Assembly: GCA_002292365.1 (NCBI GenBank)
Contig: DBBU01000044.1
Span: 79,980-143,979 of the forward strand
Direction: 5' to 3'
DNA from: Flammeovirgaceae bacterium UBA976
Lineage (GTDB): Bacteria; Bacteroidota; Bacteroidia; Cytophagales; Cyclobacteriaceae
Length of the DNA stretch: 64,000 nucleotides
Numbering within the stretch: position 1 is the stretch's first letter; each line of letters opens with the position of its first letter. The notes below the pieces were generated by a model. It had not been told where the DNA came from and ran no database searches. It was given only the letters and a program-made list of their open reading frames with translations. Below, in pieces: positions 38,328 through 46,647 of the stretch. A program made the position numbers and the translations under genes.

Positions 38328-39473
38328 ATGGATTTAAAACTTTTTTTTGACCCTGTCGACGAGTCGATTATAGACTCAGCACTCAGTCCGAGTACATTTC
38401 AAAATATTGCGTATCTCTACACATATAAAAAAATAAACTTGAAGGGAATACGCGTGGCCCTAATAGGATTAAATGAGGGTAGAGGATATATTGTAGAAAA
38501 GGATCTCTCGGAGGTCCCTAATCGAATAAGAAAGTCCCTTTACCCACTTACTATTGGATTGAATCATCATGGTATAGTAGATCTGGGAGATCTGAGAAAG
38601 GGCCCTTCTTCTGAAGAAACTAATTTAAGACTCAAGGTGGTATGTGAATATTTAATAAGTCAAGAAATATTACCTATTATTTTGGGTGGGCTTCAGAACA
38701 TGACTTTGGGCCAATATTTAGGTTATGAGTCCACAGGGAAATTACTTACACTCCTAAGTATAGATGCAAAATTAGATTTAGAAGAATCTGAAAATCCAAC
38801 AGATTCCTATCTAGGAACCATATTTAAACATAACCCTAATTATTTATTTAACTACATTCATTTGGGTTACCAATCATATCTCTTAAAGGAAAGCAAGTTA
38901 AATATGCTCGAAACCTTGGGTTTTGACGCCTATCGACTGGGTGAATTTAAGGGTAATATAAAAGAGACTGAACCTATTATTCGAGACGCAGACCTTATTT
39001 CTTTTGATTTATCAGCGCTTCAGAGTATTTATTGTCCAGATACCCTAAATCCTAATGTTTTCGGTTTTTCAGGAGAGGAGGCATGCCAATTGTGTTGGTA
39101 TGCCGGTTTAAATAATAAATTGAGTTCTATTGGCTTTTATAATATGACGGCAGAGTTGGTAGAGGATAATAAAACGGCTCAGGTAGTTGCTACGATGATT
39201 TGGTATTTTATTGATGGCGTTTTTAATAGGAAGGGCAATCAATATTTTACATCGAGCGATTACCTTACTTACGAAGTAACGCTGAATGAACGGGTTGGTG
39301 ATATTAGATTCTTCAAGAGCAAGTTATCAGAAAAATGGTGGATGGAAATCACGGAAATCAATCATAAAAGCGTTTTTTTAAGAAATAAAATGATCCCTTG
39401 TAGTTACAATGACTATAAAACGGCACTCAATGGGGAGCTTCCCGAACGCTGGATGAAAGCCCAGTCAAAATAG
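38328..39473 (+). CDS. Arginase/ureohydrolase-family protein with degenerate metal site
   Basis: A 381-residue protein with the ureohydrolase fold, related to formimidoylglutamase/arginase annotations in Bacteroidota. The three metal-binding motifs are altered: GGxH is GGLQN (120-124), DAHxD is DAKLD (146-150), and the paired-Asp motif is SFDLSAL with only Asp227. With these ligands lost, the dinuclear Mn site of true arginases is unlikely to form, so hydrolytic activity is doubtful. A non-catalytic or altered role is inferred. It follows nqrF past a terminator; no histidine- or arginine-catabolism genes are adjacent. Confidence 0.8.
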   Translation: MDLKLFFDPVDESIIDSALSPSTFQNIAYLYTYKKINLKGIRVALIGLNEGRGYIVEKDLSEVPNRIRKSLYPLTIGLNHHGIVDLGDLRKGPSSEETNLRLKVVCEYLISQEILPIILGGLQNMTLGQYLGYESTGKLLTLLSIDAKLDLEESENPTDSYLGTIFKHNPNYLFNYIHLGYQSYLLKESKLNMLETLGFDAYRLGEFKGNIKETEPIIRDADLISFDLSALQSIYCPDTLNPNVFGFSGEEACQLCWYAGLNNKLSSIGFYNMTAELVEDNKTAQVVATMIWYFIDGVFNRKGNQYFTSSDYLTYEVTLNERVGDIRFFKSKLSEKWWMEITEINHKSVFLRNKMIPCSYNDYKTALNGELPERWMKAQSK

Positions 39474-39544
39474 CGGATTAACTTTATTAAACTTTCTTAA
39501 GGCCGGTAAGTGAAAATTTCCATATGTGAACTACTTGAGCAATA

Positions 39545-39736
39545 CTAGGTGAGTTGTAAAGAATTTTTTTTAGTAGATCGCATTTTTTTCTTTAACTCAT
39601 CGATGATTGTGATGGCTAGATCGGGTTCTATATCTTTAATTAATTCACGATAAACAGATGGATAAGAGTGTTCCTCATTGTAAATTTTTTTCGCAATTCT
39701 AAGATATTGTTGTTTCATTAGTTTCAAGTTTTTCAT
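39545..39736 (-). CDS. Possible small helical protein of unknown function
   Basis: A 63-residue frame, start at 39736 or at the internal Met 39718, giving MKQQYLRIAKKIYNEEHSYPS at its front. The composition (alternating Lys, Glu, Ile, Leu) suggests a compact helical protein rather than random sequence. It lies just downstream of the inverted DnaA boxes on the minus strand, which could place it under DnaA control. No family recognised and no promoter consensus found, so it may be spurious. Confidence 0.4.
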   Translation of the reverse strand: MKNLKLMKQQYLRIAKKIYNEEHSYPSVYRELIKDIEPDLAITIIDELKKKMRSTKKNSLQLT

Positions 39737-39808
39737 AAAACTTTCTAAACATCTTATATAAGTAATATAACCCGAGTTGGGGGAAAAAAAATCTAAAAAT
39801 TAAGTAAT

Positions 39809-39817
39809 TTATCCACA
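39809..39817 (+). promoter_or_regulatory. DnaA box (perfect TTATCCACA), left arm of inverted pair
   Basis: Exact TTATCCACA on the plus strand. With the box at 39835-39843 it forms an 11-base perfect inverted repeat (TTTATCCACAT / ATGTGGATAAA) around a 15-base spacer. Confidence 0.55.
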
Positions 39818-39834
39818 TTAAGCCCCTAATCACA

Positions 39835-39843
39835 TGTGGATAA
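39835..39843 (-). promoter_or_regulatory. DnaA box (perfect TTATCCACA), right arm of inverted pair
   Basis: Exact TTATCCACA on the minus strand, the mirror partner of 39809-39817. The pair lies about 75-100 bases upstream of the small minus-strand gene. Confidence 0.55.
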
Positions 39844-39970
39844 ATCATTAAACAACAATGAAACAATGAGTTAGAAACGAGCACTTAAAGTGAAATAGAA
39901 TAGATTTATTCTAATAAATTAGGTACTAATGTTAGTTATTTAATTAAATATTGATTTTTGAGCCAGTTCT

Positions 39971-40140
39971 TTAACTTACTTTATAAAAATTTAAAGATTC
40001 TACCTTTTTATCAATACTGATTGTTAAAATATAGAGACCGCGTTCTAAGGAGCCCACATCTAATTCTAGCTGATTGTCAGCACTTAAATTCATGGGGCAG
40101 AAGATTTTTTCCGTTCAGAGCGAATACTTTCTATATACGA
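39971..40140 (-). pseudogene. Relic of a type IX secretion (T9SS) C-terminal sorting domain
   Basis: Reading the minus strand to TAA at 39971-39973 gives a typical T9SS type A sorting-domain end: NQLELDVGSLERGLYILTI and then a short Lys-containing tail. Further 5', the KVFALNGK segment expected just before is found in another frame, so a frameshift sits in the A-run near 40102-40110; an in-frame TAG precedes it. The rest of the cargo protein is gone. In Bacteroidota this domain directs proteins through the T9SS to the cell surface. The fragment is too short to show what cargo it served. Confidence 0.7.
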
Positions 40141-40449
40141 GATCTATACAAAAGTTAATTTTCAAATGCACAAATAAGATATCTTATTTATTGAATTCCT
40201 AGTAATCTATGGAAGGGCTATAATCGTTTTTAGTTTTGATCGAATGTAATTCAGCACCTTATATCAATAAAACCACAGCGGATATGAGTTTGCTTGAATA
40301 ATTGAGCCCCATGAGAAGTGAGGTAAAAGAAAAGGATTCATTTAAGCGATGATCAATTGAATAACTAATGAAAATAAGCTATTTATTTTATATTAAAATT
40401 AACTTTTTTTGAAGTTGTTTCGTTTTGGTACTTTGATATAAAACAATAA

Positions 40450-41271
40450 CTATCTCCGGTAACTGCCATTCGGAAGTGATTTAGGAAAACTATATTCAGG
40501 ATTTGATAACAATAAATAAATGGCTTTATCTGTTTTTTTTACCAATTCATTTGAATTTAAATTCCATTCTTGTGAGATTTCTTGGAGTCTATTTTCTTGT
40601 GCGCCAAGCATTGAAGTTAGGGCCCAATATATATATTCAACGGCCATACATTCGTATTCACAAGTACGATCCTCGTAAGTATACCATGCTTGGATGGGAT
40701 AGGGATGGGGTATATTAATAAAATGTCCTCCTCTGGCAAGATCCATGGCCTCAGTCAATTGGGTTGGTGCTTCTTCACCAAAAATAGAGGGATAGGCCTG
40801 GGCATATCCCGAATGGCTAATAACATGCCAAACCTCCTCCAAGGCGGCATCAAATTGACCTATATGACCATTGGTATGCCACTCCGGGCGTGATTCGTCA
40901 GCACCTAAATCTTGTGCGTTGAGATTCACTTGGGACATTTTTTTCCACATAAATAATGCCGCATTGTTCTTGATGAGCGTTTCAATGAGCAAAGGATTGT
41001 CAACTTTTCCATCTTCATCATTGTCTAAATATTGAGCCATGATATTTGCAGCATGCAGTAATTTGACATCTTCAACCTCTGAATAGGCGTAAATGGGAAT
41101 TCCAAAAACATCAACTTTTCTATTGGTGGAGGCAAAATCTGGATCCGAATGGGCGATAATTTTAAAGTAAGGATCGCTGCCGGAAACAATAGAGGACTCT
41201 GTGATGTTCACATTTTTTTGGCAGGATACGAATGAAATTAAAGGCATCAATGCCCACAGTCGGTAGTTCAT
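40450..41271 (-). CDS. Putative lipoprotein with EF-hand-like loop and conserved His/Glu motif, unknown function
   Basis: The 273-residue protein starts with a lipoprotein signal (MNYRLWALMPLISFVSC, lipidated Cys17). A calcium-binding-like loop, DNDEDGKVD, lies at residues 83-91. A motif EEVWHVISHSGYAQAYP (Glu145, Glu146, His149, His153) has the spacing of a metal-binding helix, though it is not a classic HExxH. Several Trp/Tyr-rich segments follow (QAWYTYEDRTCEYECMAVEY). I recognise no named family; a surface metalloprotein is a reasonable guess only. It is a single gene flanked by gene-poor DNA. Confidence 0.75.
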   Translation of the reverse strand: MNYRLWALMPLISFVSCQKNVNITESSIVSGSDPYFKIIAHSDPDFASTNRKVDVFGIPIYAYSEVEDVKLLHAANIMAQYLDNDEDGKVDNPLLIETLIKNNAALFMWKKMSQVNLNAQDLGADESRPEWHTNGHIGQFDAALEEVWHVISHSGYAQAYPSIFGEEAPTQLTEAMDLARGGHFINIPHPYPIQAWYTYEDRTCEYECMAVEYIYWALTSMLGAQENRLQEISQEWNLNSNELVKKTDKAIYLLLSNPEYSFPKSLPNGSYRR

Positions 41272-41612
41272 GTTTTCTTGTAATTACTGGCAAACTGTAT
41301 TTATTTTTGTTTTTTATAAAAATAGTCCTTTATATACAACTTATCCTAATAAATGTTTTGCGTTACTTTCCCTTTTACCCAGCCAAAAAGGGGCGCATCA
41401 CCTAAAATATCTTTGAGGATTGCTTTAATTGATCTGATAATTATCTACTACTTGTCAAGGGATTTTTCAAAATTAATCGTGGGAGCAACCCCTTTTAAGG
41501 GGGACAATAGATGTATTTGATTTGCTCAATCGATATCTGATACTGAATTTTTCTTTTAATTTTTCTTAAGTAGATCTAAAAAAAGCCAGCATTTTGATAC
41601 TGACTTTTTTAG
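41272..41612. other. Intergenic region between the lipoprotein gene and tRNA-Arg
   Basis: About 340 bases. The tRNA terminator occupies the right end. A short minus-strand open frame (about 41346-41443) shows no start codon and no recognised family. A CCCCTTTTAAGGGG palindrome lies near 41492-41505, too short a loop to be a normal hairpin. Otherwise nothing clear. Confidence 0.4.
41578..41610 (-). terminator. Rho-independent terminator of tRNA-Arg
   Basis: On the minus strand AAAAAGTCAGTA pairs with TGCTGGCTTTTT (including two G-U pairs) around a short AT loop, then a T-run. It begins 3 bases after the tRNA 3' end. Confidence 0.7.
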
Positions 41613-41686
41613 TGAACCCGGCAGGATTCAAACCTGCAACCTCTAGAGCCGTAATCTAGTGCACTATTCAGTTATGCTACGGGTCC
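41613..41686 (-). tRNA. tRNA-Arg (anticodon ACG)
   Basis: A 74-base cloverleaf on the minus strand. The acceptor stem is GGACCCG/CGGGTTC with a G2-U71 wobble, discriminator A73 and no encoded CCA. The anticodon stem CTAGA/TCTAG encloses TTACGGC, giving anticodon ACG (plus-strand 41650-41652), expected to be edited to ICG. The T-arm is GCAGG/CCTGC with loop TTTGAAT, so position 56 is U instead of C. The D-loop carries G18-A19 instead of G18-G19, which would pair A19 with U56. All stems are intact, so it looks functional. Confidence 0.93.
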
Positions 41687-41784
41687 TTGTTGTTGAATTG
41701 CCTATTTAAAAACAATAAACTTCTGCGAAAATAGGTAATTTGTTAAATAAACTCACGTTAAACGTAGAGATTTAAAATTGCGCT

Positions 41785-41792
41785 TATCTTTG
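41785..41792 (+). promoter_or_regulatory. TAnnTTTG -7 promoter element of the beta-barrel gene
   Basis: TATCTTTG, exact consensus, 63 bases before the ATG at 41856. No TTTG at -33. Confidence 0.45.
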
Positions 41793-41855
41793 CGCAGGTT
41801 TCAGAAGCGCTTATAAAAGGCTTGAGATGCGTGAACAAATAAATTTAATATTGAA

Positions 41856-42545
41856 ATGAAAAAAGGATTTGGTTTTATCATATTATGTTTCACCTATTTT
41901 TTGGGGATTGGACAAGACGAAAAAAGACTTGAGCAGCCAGATATGCCTGGAGATATTATGTTGGATTTTGGTTTTAATTCTTTGAGAGATACCAAGGAAT
42001 TAATTAATACAGAATTATTTCCCTCCCGCTCTTTTGGTATTTATTATATGATTAAGCGGAAATTGAGTGATCAGTTTATTTTTAATCCAGCGATAGGTTT
42101 TACATTTGAAAAAATTGGTTTTTCAGATCGCTCTAATTATCAAGTAGATGATTTGAAAATCACGTCATGGGACACGGTGAGTGTGGGAGAATTGAAAAGG
42201 AATAGATTGGCTATCACCTATGCAGAATTACCCTTAGAACTTCGATTTTATCCCAACCGAACAGTAGATGGAGAAGGTTTGTTTGTAAGTATTGGAAGCA
42301 TATTGGGATTCAAAATAGCAGCCAAGACAAAAATGAGGTTCAACTTAGATGGTTCCAAAATAAAAGAAATGAATACAGGTAACTTTGGTTTATCCGATTT
42401 GAGATATGGTATGGTGGCTCGGGTAGGCTTCCAGAAGGTAAATGCTTTTGTGAAATATTATTTTTCTGATGTTTGGCGTGATGCCCCTATCGATCAAGCA
42501 GCTCCCAGTCAATTTACCTTTGGAATTAATTTGACAGGATTTTAA
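41856..42545 (+). CDS. Outer-membrane beta-barrel protein (PorT-like)
   Basis: The 229-residue product has a signal peptide (KKGFGFIILCFTYFLGIG, cleavage near residue 20) and then an alternating pattern of aromatic and polar residues typical of outer-membrane strands, ending in FTFGINLTGF with a terminal Phe suitable for BAM insertion. Length and pattern resemble the OMP_b-brl / PorT group of Bacteroidota. PorT is part of the type IX secretion machine, but many paralogues of this fold exist, so the specific role is not assigned. Monocistronic with its own promoter element. Confidence 0.75.
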   Translation: MKKGFGFIILCFTYFLGIGQDEKRLEQPDMPGDIMLDFGFNSLRDTKELINTELFPSRSFGIYYMIKRKLSDQFIFNPAIGFTFEKIGFSDRSNYQVDDLKITSWDTVSVGELKRNRLAITYAELPLELRFYPNRTVDGEGLFVSIGSILGFKIAAKTKMRFNLDGSKIKEMNTGNFGLSDLRYGMVARVGFQKVNAFVKYYFSDVWRDAPIDQAAPSQFTFGINLTGF

Positions 42546-42673
42546 TTCACGAGGATTATTTTGGGTTAAAAAATTACATTATTCAGTGATCATTTTAAGC
42601 TGTTAAATTACTAGTAGCTTATGTACTTAGACAATATTTCAAAAAAAATAAAACCCCAAAGGCAGTTGATATA

Positions 42674-44104
42674 TTATAATTCCTTTCTCAGTCGTGCGAC
42701 AGGAATGTCCAATTGTTCTCGGTATTTAGCCACAGTTCTGCGAGCAATGTTATAGCCTTCTTCATTTAATAATTTTTCAATTTTATCATCGGAGAAAGGT
42801 TTACTTTTATTTTCCTGATCAATCAATGCGCGTAATTTATTTTTAACCTCCCTACTGCTGACATCTTCACCTGATTGTGTTGAGATACCTTCTGAGAAAA
42901 AATGTTTGAGTGGATAAATCCCGAAATCAGTTTGAATGGATTTACTGCTGGCTACTCTTGATACGGTACTGATATCCATACCGATGCGTTCGGCTATATC
43001 TTTGAGAATCATCGGTTTTAGTTTATTTTCATCCCCTTCTTGAAAATAATCGTATTGGATATTTATAATGGCTTTCATGGTATTCAATAGGGTAGCTTGT
43101 CGTTGCTTGATGGCATCTATAAACCATCTTGCTGCATCTAGTTTCTGTTTAATAAAAGAGACCGTTTCGCGCAATTTTTTATCCTTTTTTTTACTACTAT
43201 CGTAAGTATTTAGCATTTCAGAATAAGATCGACTGACTCTTAATTCAGGAGCATTTTTAGCATTTAATGTGAGTTCTAGTGAACCTTCGATATTTTTCAA
43301 AATGAAATCAGGCATTAAAAACTGTATCTTACTGTCTTCAGCGCCTGCACCTCCAGGTTTTGGATTAAGTCGAGTAATAATGCCAATGGCATTTTTTAAT
43401 GCAGTACTGGAAATACCTAATTTTTGTTCTATTTTGGCATAATGTTTTTTAGAAAATTCTTTGAAGCATACCTTAAGTACCTGGTAGGCTAAATCATTTT
43501 CACGGTCTTCGAGGCCTCTTCTTTCCAACTGAAGCATCAAACAGGTTTGCAAACTTTGTGCTCCTATTCCTGCAGGTTCAAAAGTTTGAATTTTTTTGAG
43601 TAGTTCACTTAATTCAAACCGATCTGTTTCAATGCCTTGCGAAAAAGCAAGATCATTCACGATGGCATCCAAATCTCTTCTAAGGTATCCATCTGCATCG
43701 ATGCTACCCAAAAGTTGTTTTCCTAAAATATGCTGATGTTCATTCAGCTTAAGAAATCCGAGTTGTGTCAATAACTGTTCGTGAAGGGTGGTACCGATGC
43801 TTATGGGATATTCTTTGTCTTGATCCAGAGAGTTGCTCCCATTTCCGGTCATTTTGTATCCGGTGTAGTCATCATGAAGGTAATCTTCTGTATTATGGTC
43901 TGATTCTTCTTTTTCTTCAAATGGATCTTTAGGTTCGTCATCTGACGAGGGCAGATCGCCTTCTTCGAGGGCGGGATTTATTTCTAATTCTTCCTCAATT
44001 CGAGTATCCAGCTCAGCGGTAGGTACTTGTAAGAGTTTAATAAACTGAATTTGTTGCGGTGATAATTTTTGCTGTAGCGATTGAGAGAGAATGAGTTTTT
44101 GCAT
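42674..44104 (-). CDS. rpoN: RNA polymerase sigma-54 factor
   Basis: Alternative sigma factor that needs AAA+ enhancer-binding activators. The 476 residues show the Gln-rich activator-interacting region I (MQKLILSQSLQQKLSPQQIQFIKLLQ, 1-26), an acidic region II (DDEPKDPFEEKEESD, about 55-70), the core-binding and HTH parts, and the C-terminal RpoN box ARRTVAKYREQL. Length is normal. A TAATTTTG promoter element lies about 20 bases upstream. No sigma-54 activator gene is in this window. Confidence 0.97.
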   Translation of the reverse strand: MQKLILSQSLQQKLSPQQIQFIKLLQVPTAELDTRIEEELEINPALEEGDLPSSDDEPKDPFEEKEESDHNTEDYLHDDYTGYKMTGNGSNSLDQDKEYPISIGTTLHEQLLTQLGFLKLNEHQHILGKQLLGSIDADGYLRRDLDAIVNDLAFSQGIETDRFELSELLKKIQTFEPAGIGAQSLQTCLMLQLERRGLEDRENDLAYQVLKVCFKEFSKKHYAKIEQKLGISSTALKNAIGIITRLNPKPGGAGAEDSKIQFLMPDFILKNIEGSLELTLNAKNAPELRVSRSYSEMLNTYDSSKKKDKKLRETVSFIKQKLDAARWFIDAIKQRQATLLNTMKAIINIQYDYFQEGDENKLKPMILKDIAERIGMDISTVSRVASSKSIQTDFGIYPLKHFFSEGISTQSGEDVSSREVKNKLRALIDQENKSKPFSDDKIEKLLNEEGYNIARRTVAKYREQLDIPVARLRKEL

Positions 44105-44121
44105 AATAATCTGTCTGGCCT

Positions 44122-44129
44122 CAAAATTA
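44122..44129 (-). promoter_or_regulatory. TAnnTTTG -7 promoter element of rpoN
   Basis: TAATTTTG on the minus strand, exact consensus, about 18 bases before the rpoN ATG. No TTTG at -33. Confidence 0.4.
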
Positions 44130-44311
44130 TTAAATTATATAATTATCTAGGTTAAAACAAGTAAGATTGTCAAATTTTAAGGTCCTAATTTATCATGTAA
44201 AAAGCAATTTTTAGTTTGTTTATTATTCAATAAAATACATGTATTCCTTATATGATTTCATCATTCCACTTATTTGTGGTTTTTTTGCTGGATACTTTAT
44301 ATTAAATCATT

Positions 44312-45763
44312 GTGGAGAATCAAAAAAGAATAAAAATTAAAGCCTTACTGGCATTAGCATCCTTGAGGGAGGAAATTGTCGTCAAAGGATGGGTTCGGAC
44401 TAAAAGAGGCAGTAAAAATGCAGTCTTCATAGCGATAAATGATGGTTCCACCATACATAACATTCAAGTGGTGGCTGATCCCGAGCTTTTCGGCGAGGAT
44501 TTACTTAAACGGATTAGCACAGGGGCGAGCATCGCGGTTACTGGTCTTTGGGTGGCTTCGATGGGATCTGGTCAGACCCAAGAGCTGCAGGCAAAAGCTA
44601 TAACAGTATTGGGTGAAGCCAATCCGGAGACTTATCAGTTGCAGCCTAAGCGGCATAGTTTAGAGTTTCTTAGAGAGATCGCTCATCTACGGCCTAGGAC
44701 GAACACGATGGGCGCTATTTTACGGGTGAGACATGCGGCAGCATTTGCTATCCATCAGTTTTTTAATGAAAAGGGATTTTTTTATTTTAACAGTCCTTTG
44801 TTAACCACCTCGGATGCTGAAGGTGCAGGCGAGACCTTCAAGGTGACCACTTTAAATCTTGAAAAAATACCTTTAGATGAGGCGGGTAAGGTCGATTACC
44901 GAGAAGATTTCTTTGAAAAGGAAACTAATTTAACTGTTTCTGGACAATTAGAGGGGGAATTAGCGGCATTGGCTTTATCTGAGATTTATACTTTTGGGCC
45001 TACTTTTCGTGCGGAAAATTCTAATACGACAAGACATTTGGCAGAGTTTTGGATGGTTGAACCTGAGATGGCTTTTTATGATCTCAAAGACAATATGAAT
45101 CTGGCTGAAGCAATGTTAAAATATTTGGTAAAATATACGCTCGATCATTGCCTTGATGACCTCACTTTTTTAGAAAAAAGAGAAATTGAAGAACAAAAAA
45201 ATAAACCACTTGCCGAGCGAAGCGAGCAACCACTCTTAGATCGTTTGCGTGGTATTTTAGTGAATGATTTTGAAAGAATTTCTTATACTGAAGCCTTTAA
45301 AATATTAAGAAATTCAAAGCCTAACAAAAAGAAAAAATTTCAATTTCCGATAGATACTTGGGGTGCCGACTTACAATCAGAGCATGAAAGATTCCTTGTG
45401 GAGAAACATTTTAAAACGCCGGTCATTATATATGATTATCCAAAGGACATTAAATCTTTTTATATGCGCTTGAATGACGATAATAAGACGGTAGGGGCCA
45501 TGGATGTTTTGTTTCCAGGTATTGGTGAAATCATAGGTGGATCGCAGCGAGAAGAGCGTTTGGACGTATTAATAGAACGCATGGAAGAAAAGCAGATACC
45601 GGCTGCTGAAATGGATTGGTTTTTAGATACGCGTAGGTTTGGAACGGTGGAACACAGTGGTTTTGGCTTAGGTTTTGAGCGTATGATTCTATTTTTAACG
45701 GGGATGTCCAATATCAGAGATGTGATTCCATTTCCACGGACTCCTGGAAATTGTGAATATTAA
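44312..45763 (+). CDS. asnS: Asparagine--tRNA ligase
   Basis: Class II synthetase for tRNA-Asn. It starts at GTG 44312 ([13 protein letters not shown]); no ATG gives a full OB-fold. The 483 residues have an N-terminal OB-fold anticodon domain ([23 protein letters not shown], about 24-46), and a catalytic core with motif 2 [21 protein letters not shown] (about 233-253), and motif 3 [15 protein letters not shown] (about 450-464). The shape is the NRS type rather than AspRS. It is divergent from rpoN and the membrane hydroxylase gene follows after 68 bases. Confidence 0.97.
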   Translation: MENQKRIKIKALLALASLREEIVVKGWVRTKRGSKNAVFIAINDGSTIHNIQVVADPELFGEDLLKRISTGASIAVTGLWVASMGSGQTQELQAKAITVLGEANPETYQLQPKRHSLEFLREIAHLRPRTNTMGAILRVRHAAAFAIHQFFNEKGFFYFNSPLLTTSDAEGAGETFKVTTLNLEKIPLDEAGKVDYREDFFEKETNLTVSGQLEGELAALALSEIYTFGPTFRAENSNTTRHLAEFWMVEPEMAFYDLKDNMNLAEAMLKYLVKYTLDHCLDDLTFLEKREIEEQKNKPLAERSEQPLLDRLRGILVNDFERISYTEAFKILRNSKPNKKKKFQFPIDTWGADLQSEHERFLVEKHFKTPVIIYDYPKDIKSFYMRLNDDNKTVGAMDVLFPGIGEIIGGSQREERLDVLIERMEEKQIPAAEMDWFLDTRRFGTVEHSGFGLGFERMILFLTGMSNIRDVIPFPRTPGNCEY

Positions 45764-45802
45764 GCTCTTATTTATTTGATGTTTTTTTATATCTTAATAG
45801 GC

Positions 45803-45810
45803 TATATTTG
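45803..45810 (+). promoter_or_regulatory. TAnnTTTG -7 promoter element of the fatty acid hydroxylase-type gene
   Basis: TATATTTG, exact consensus, 22 bases before ATG 45832. TTTG occurs upstream (45775-45778) but at 24 bases spacing, longer than usual. The in-frame TTG at 45808 lies inside the element. Confidence 0.5.
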
Positions 45811-45831
45811 AGTATAATCATTATATATACC

Positions 45832-46647
45832 ATGCGCTTTATACATTTTTTCGAACAGATTACGATCCTACAGAAACTAAGTTGGGTTTTCGGATGCCTG
45901 TTTTTTTGCTGGCTTCTTGAGGCTGGAATACCCTTATTCAAGCACTCATATAATAAATGGAAGCACGATGGTATCAATCTGGTTTTTTTTTCATTTTCTG
46001 CGCTCATCAATCTGCTAATAAGCCTGTTTTCAGTAGGCGTTTTTGTTTGGATTGATGTGATGCAGTTTGGATTGCTACATTGGGTGGTATTGCCTATATG
46101 GCTTGAGGTACTCATCGCTGTAATGGCTTTGGATTTATTCGGACAATACGTCATTCATTTTATGTTACATCGTGTCAAATGGTTGTGGAAGATTCACATG
46201 GTTCATCATAGTGACACCCAAGTGGATGCCACAACAGGCACACGACATCATCCGGGTGATTATCTTACTCGCGAGTTGATGGGATTGTTGACGGTTTTCT
46301 TTTTTGGTATTCCCGTTGCCTATTGGGCTTTTTACAGGATCTGTTCTATTTTTTTTACCTATTGGACTCATGCCAACATCACACTTCCTGTATGGTTAGA
46401 AAAATCTTTAGCCTTGGTCCTAGTGACACCGAATATGCACAAGTTCCATCATCATTTTGAACGTCCCTGGACCGACCGCAATTTTGGTAACATCTTCTCC
46501 CTTTGGGATCGTATTTTCGGGACCTTTATTTATGAAAATCCCAAAGCTATAAAATTCGGACTGGATACTTTAGATGGGCATCGCGATGAAGATCTTTCTT
46601 ATCAATTGGGACTCCCATTTAATAAGAATATCAAAACAGATGATTAA
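45832..46647 (+). CDS. Fatty acid hydroxylase / sterol desaturase family membrane enzyme
   Basis: A 271-residue integral membrane protein with about 4 hydrophobic segments and the eight-histidine di-iron signature: H109/H113 in VIHFMLHR, H122/H125/H126 in KIHMVHH, H139/H140 in RHH, and later HKFHHHF. Such enzymes hydroxylate or desaturate lipids with O2. I choose ATG 45832 because upstream in-frame codons overlap the promoter element. The substrate (fatty acid, sterol or carotenoid) cannot be told. Its stop codon abuts the convergent CotH gene without spacing. Confidence 0.92.
   Translation: MRFIHFFEQITILQKLSWVFGCLFFCWLLEAGIPLFKHSYNKWKHDGINLVFFSFSALINLLISLFSVGVFVWIDVMQFGLLHWVVLPIWLEVLIAVMALDLFGQYVIHFMLHRVKWLWKIHMVHHSDTQVDATTGTRHHPGDYLTRELMGLLTVFFFGIPVAYWAFYRICSIFFTYWTHANITLPVWLEKSLALVLVTPNMHKFHHHFERPWTDRNFGNIFSLWDRIFGTFIYENPKAIKFGLDTLDGHRDEDLSYQLGLPFNKNIKTDD

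Larger units (their letters stand above)
39474..40449. other. 976-base gene-poor, AT-rich region
   Basis: Contains a small doubtful gene (39545-39736), a perfectly inverted pair of DnaA boxes (39809-39843), and a decayed sorting-domain fragment (39971-40140). From 40141 to 40449 I see only AT-rich sequence without a convincing reading frame or motif. Confidence 0.6.

Noticed and set aside
41346..41443. Possible gene remnant on the minus strand beside tRNA-Arg
   Set aside because: About 32 codons without a start and with no family I could recognise.
41492..41505. CCCCTTTTAAGGGG palindrome as terminator or operator
   Set aside because: No room for a stable loop, no following T-run and no gene ending beside it.
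45205..45225. GAGCGAAGCGAGC palindrome in asnS as an inserted repeat
   Set aside because: It encodes Ala-Glu-Arg-Ser, which fits the normal AsnRS sequence at that place.
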